Source of the DNA: Nitrososphaerales archaeon TH526
GTDB taxonomy: Archaea; Thermoproteota; Nitrososphaeria; Nitrososphaerales; Nitrososphaeraceae
DNA length: 6,826 nt
Assembly (NCBI GenBank): GCA_014523665.1
Contig: JAATVR010000339.1
Location: 1 to 6,826, forward strand
Reading direction: 5' to 3'
Below, piece by piece: positions 5,069 to 6,826 of this stretch. The notes under the pieces are model-generated. The model ran no database searches and had not been told where the DNA came from. It was given only the letters and a program-made list of their open reading frames with translations. A program made the translations under genes and the position numbers. Each line of letters opens with the position of its first letter. Position 1 is the stretch's first letter.

Positions 5069-5773
5069 TTGCTAAGTCCACTCTGTTTTGTCTCGGCCGC
5101 TTTGGCGTCTTCAGGCACGAATGAAACTGTGATTTATAAAAACGGCGATGAGCCCAATGAAACGCCTTATTCCCAGTGGGCCGGTGATTGGTGGAATTAT
5201 TGGATGGGTATTCCAAATAAACAACACCCAACCTTGAGCTATGATCCAGCCACATGTGGGGTCAACCAAAAGGGGCCAGTCTGGTTCCTAACTGATGTGG
5301 TTTTGGATCCTGCTGCTAACGAAGCATCAAAGCAAATTAGTTGCGATGTTCCACAAGGGAAAAGCATACTTCTTCCTATTTCTACAACAGCATGCTGGTA
5401 CGGGGATCCAGAGCATAACTTTCCTGACAAACTAAACCCTACACCCGAACACGACGCTTCACTGTCCCAATGTGTTAGGAATGTAGATAATACTGACGTT
5501 CTCTCAGTAAGTATCGATGGCAAGAATGTACCGACTCCTGACAGAATGAAGACAGACTTTTTTAACATTACTGTGGGCGAAGACTTCACCACAGGACCAC
5601 TAGGAGGTATCAAGAGTGGTAAATCTAGAGCATTGGCCGACGGATACTTTCTTTTCCTATCGCCCCACACACCGGGTCAACACAATTTAGTTTTCAATGT
5701 TCAAGATCGTGTAACTGATATCTCCCAGCCAATAACTACTCGGCAAGGAAATTATACCTTGTTTGTCAAGTAG
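5069..5773 (+). CDS. Secreted Trp- and Cys-containing protein (about 234 aa), unknown role
   Basis: A hydrophobic leader ends in FVSAALA, with the mature protein starting near SSGTNET. The first conserved-looking block is QWAGDWWNYWMGIPNKQHP (36-54). Then come CGVNQKGPVWFL (63-74), a Cys pair block with GKSILLPI and TACWYGDP (98-118), LSQCVRNVD (132-140) and a C-terminal beta-rich half. That half includes GPLGGIKSGKSRALADGYFL and ends QGNYTLFVK. Four mature cysteines could form two disulfides. I recall this W-x-W-W...P...CG...GPVWFL...GK-x-L-P-I layout from uncharacterised exported proteins of diverse bacteria and archaea; no activity is known to me. The start is doubtful: TTG 5069 gives a leader with no positive charge, and TAA lies in frame at 5045-5047. 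A TTG at 5040 in another frame encodes NNLLLALFF, a better leader, before it stops. A lost base near 5066-5072 could have separated them. Confidence 0.8.
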   Translation: MLSPLCFVSAALASSGTNETVIYKNGDEPNETPYSQWAGDWWNYWMGIPNKQHPTLSYDPATCGVNQKGPVWFLTDVVLDPAANEASKQISCDVPQGKSILLPISTTACWYGDPEHNFPDKLNPTPEHDASLSQCVRNVDNTDVLSVSIDGKNVPTPDRMKTDFFNITVGEDFTTGPLGGIKSGKSRALADGYFLFLSPHTPGQHNLVFNVQDRVTDISQPITTRQGNYTLFVK

Positions 5774-5919
5774 TTATACGATAGCGTATCTAAAACCTAT
5801 GGTTGTCAACATCCACCGATGAAATGGTTCTATACTATTGGTCCTGTGGTAGGAAAATCCTTCATTCTTCGAAGTTATATGCAAAATGTCACATTATGTA
5901 TAATAAAAGATCCTAAAAA

Positions 5920-5929
5920 TTTTTATTTC
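5920..5929 (+). promoter_or_regulatory. Possible TATA box for the response regulator gene
   Basis: TTTTTATTTC lies 27 bases upstream of about 5950, which would give a leader of about 22 bases containing AGGAAA (5954-5959) ahead of the GTG at 5972. TATAATAAAA (5899-5908) is an alternative with a longer leader. The 198 bases between 5774 and 5971 hold these sites and nothing else I can support. Confidence 0.3.
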
Positions 5930-5971
5930 ATGGGGTTATGCCTTATCACAAATAGGAAACACTAATTCAAT

Positions 5972-6457
5972 GTGAATAAAGAAGATCCAACTGATTATCC
6001 AGGGCCAAAGAAGGTGACTGTCCATACTGAACAGTTAAAACCTGACCGCGTTAAATCATCTTCAACACTATTATCCTCTGAACCCCAACAGCACAAAAGG
6101 GTTCTAGTGGTTGACGATAACTCTGATATTGTATTTACCTTACGTGTTGGGCTAGAAAGTGATCCGACCATGCAGGTTTACAGTTATGATAATCCAGTTA
6201 CTGCTCTACTCGAATTTGAGCCCAATTTCTATGATCTATTACTAATTGATGTAAACATGCCATTAATGGACGGCTTTCAATTAGCCCAGAATTTAGTACG
6301 GAGGGACCTCAATGTCAGGGTTTGTTTTATGACTTCTGGAGAGATAAATATTAATGCAGCGAGAGAAGTGCATCCTCTAAAGAGTATAGGCTGTTTTATC
6401 AAAAAGCCCATTACTGCAGAACAACTGTTAAGGCGTATTAGGGAAGAGTTGGAGTAA
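5972..6457 (+). CDS. Single-domain CheY-like response regulator (161 aa)
   Basis: The protein accepts a phosphoryl group from a histidine kinase and passes the signal on by protein contact, in the cytoplasm. A 42-residue hydrophilic N-terminal extension precedes a complete receiver domain (about 43-160). Visible are the acidic pair Asp48-Asp49 in VLVVDDN, the phosphoacceptor Asp93 in LIDVNMPLMDG, the switch Thr121 in FMTSG and Lys145 in FIKKPI. The signature aromatic position near 142 is Phe. There is no DNA-binding or enzymatic output domain after it, so it probably acts as a shuttle or by docking. Nitrososphaeria have many such stand-alone receivers. The start is GTG at 5972; ATG at 5970 is followed at once by TGA, and no ATG precedes the domain in frame. 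No kinase gene is in the window, so the partner is unknown. It is followed 48 bases later by the PAP2-type gene on the same strand. Confidence 0.9.
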   Translation: MNKEDPTDYPGPKKVTVHTEQLKPDRVKSSSTLLSSEPQQHKRVLVVDDNSDIVFTLRVGLESDPTMQVYSYDNPVTALLEFEPNFYDLLLIDVNMPLMDGFQLAQNLVRRDLNVRVCFMTSGEININAAREVHPLKSIGCFIKKPITAEQLLRRIREELE

Positions 6458-6505
6458 ATACAAGACTGACCTATACTTTAATTGCTATAATAGTTACATA
6501 TTGAG

Positions 6506-6826
6506 ATGAGAGTGAACAAGTACTTTTACGGTTCATTAGTAATTCTTTCAGTTTTCATTCACCTTTGCTTTCAGGTTTCACCTAGAATAGAAGGTGCCTT
6601 ACCCATATTACATTTGTACAAATATGATTATTCTTTATTTCTTAAAATAAATGAATCGCACTACAACTCATTTCTCAATCAATTCATGATATGGATGACA
6701 CTCTATGGGAGGGAAATGTTCTGGATGGCTACTGTAATTCTAATGTTTATCTTCGGTGGTTGGATAGGAAAAAAGATTGCAGTTATTATGGCGATTTGTA
6801 TGATTGTTCTGATTCTTTTTGGAATA
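6506..6826 (+). CDS. PAP2-type membrane phosphatase, N-terminal part (runs off window)
   Basis: The first 107 codons are visible. A membrane helix (about 8-24) is followed by an extracytoplasmic segment with SLFLKINESHYNSFLNQFMI (43-62) and the G-x-x-x-x-W of TLYGREMFW (65-73), then two further helices (about 72-87 and 91-107). A first helix followed by an L-F-x-x-I-N-x-x-H...L-x-x-F-M pattern is typical of PAP2-superfamily lipid or undecaprenyl-type pyrophosphate phosphatases. The catalytic K-x6-RP, P-S-G-H and S-R-x5-H-x3-D motifs would lie beyond the edge, so the call rests on the N-terminus only. In archaea such enzymes recycle polyprenyl carriers or trim lipid phosphates. No Shine-Dalgarno precedes the ATG. 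CTTTAATT (about 6475-6483) at the leaderless spacing could be its TATA element. It lies too close to the response regulator to rule out cotranscription. Confidence 0.65.
   Translation, partial: MRVNKYFYGSLVILSVFIHLCFQVSPRIEGALPILHLYKYDYSLFLKINESHYNSFLNQFMIWMTLYGREMFWMATVILMFIFGGWIGKKIAVIMAICMIVLILFGI

Noticed and set aside
5239..5670. Long minus-strand open frame inside the secreted protein gene
   Set aside because: It is the antisense shadow of a well-supported secreted protein with conserved-looking motifs on the plus strand.
5776..5789. Five-base inverted repeat ATACG/CGTAT just after the stop at 5773
   Set aside because: The stem is short and AT-rich with no following T run; archaeal termination does not need it, so it is likely chance.
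5819..5965. Plus-strand 48-codon ORF (MKWFYTIGPV...) between the secreted protein and response regulator genes
   Set aside because: It has no ribosome site, covers both candidate TATA boxes of the response regulator gene and has a composition like AT-rich intergenic DNA.
1..6826. CRISPR array, tRNA or rRNA genes, insertion sequence ends
   Set aside because: I saw no regularly spaced repeats, no cloverleaf with a T-loop GTTCRA-type block at the right spacing, and no terminal inverted repeats with target duplications; this was by eye, not by a scan.

Overview
The window looks like part of a chromosome of an ammonia-oxidising archaeon of the Nitrososphaeria (Thaumarchaeota), most like the soil Nitrososphaera/Nitrosocosmicus group. 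This rests on protein style and expression signals, not on a marker gene. There is an archaeal TATA box at leaderless spacing, frequent GTG and TTG starts, a thaumarchaeal-type tyrosine recombinase tail, multi-pass membrane proteins of thaumarchaeal style, and a stand-alone response regulator with an N-terminal extension.

Left part (1-3508) is accessory DNA with decayed virus or integrated-element remains. The 3' end of a tyrosine recombinase gene (2-157, +) stops just after its last catalytic box. A compact minus-strand operon follows (1519 down to 272): a 31-residue hydrophobic/basic peptide, a Cys-rich acidic exported protein, a small exported CxxC protein and a larger exported beta-rich protein. 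All four junctions overlap by 1-4 bases. One TATA box at 1541-1550 sits at the right distance for a leaderless transcript starting at the first ATG. A terminase large-subunit relic (about 1624-2520, +) has lost most of its ATPase domain and carries two in-frame stops, but its nuclease domain is still open with all acidic positions present. Downstream are a doubtful 87-codon plus ORF, a small minus-strand gene with a strong Shine-Dalgarno (2746-2916), and roughly 580 bases with no confident gene but traces of decayed coding sequence.

Right part (3509-6826) looks like ordinary chromosome. A minus-strand pair (4995 to 3509) encodes an 84-residue one-helix protein and a 411-residue polytopic membrane protein with a cytoplasmic tail; the junction may be a frameshift in one gene. 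Divergently transcribed is a 234-residue secreted Trp/Cys-rich protein (5069-5773, +) with an uncertain start. Then come a single-domain CheY-like response regulator (5972-6457, +) and the N-terminal third or so of a PAP2-type membrane phosphatase (6506 to the window edge, +).

Several products are exported or membrane-bound, suggesting envelope functions, but no metabolic pathway can be reconstructed. The most noteworthy item is the coupled operon of four small exported or membrane proteins lying between two element remnants. Two of its products share an AYAT...IDTKDP segment right after the signal peptide.
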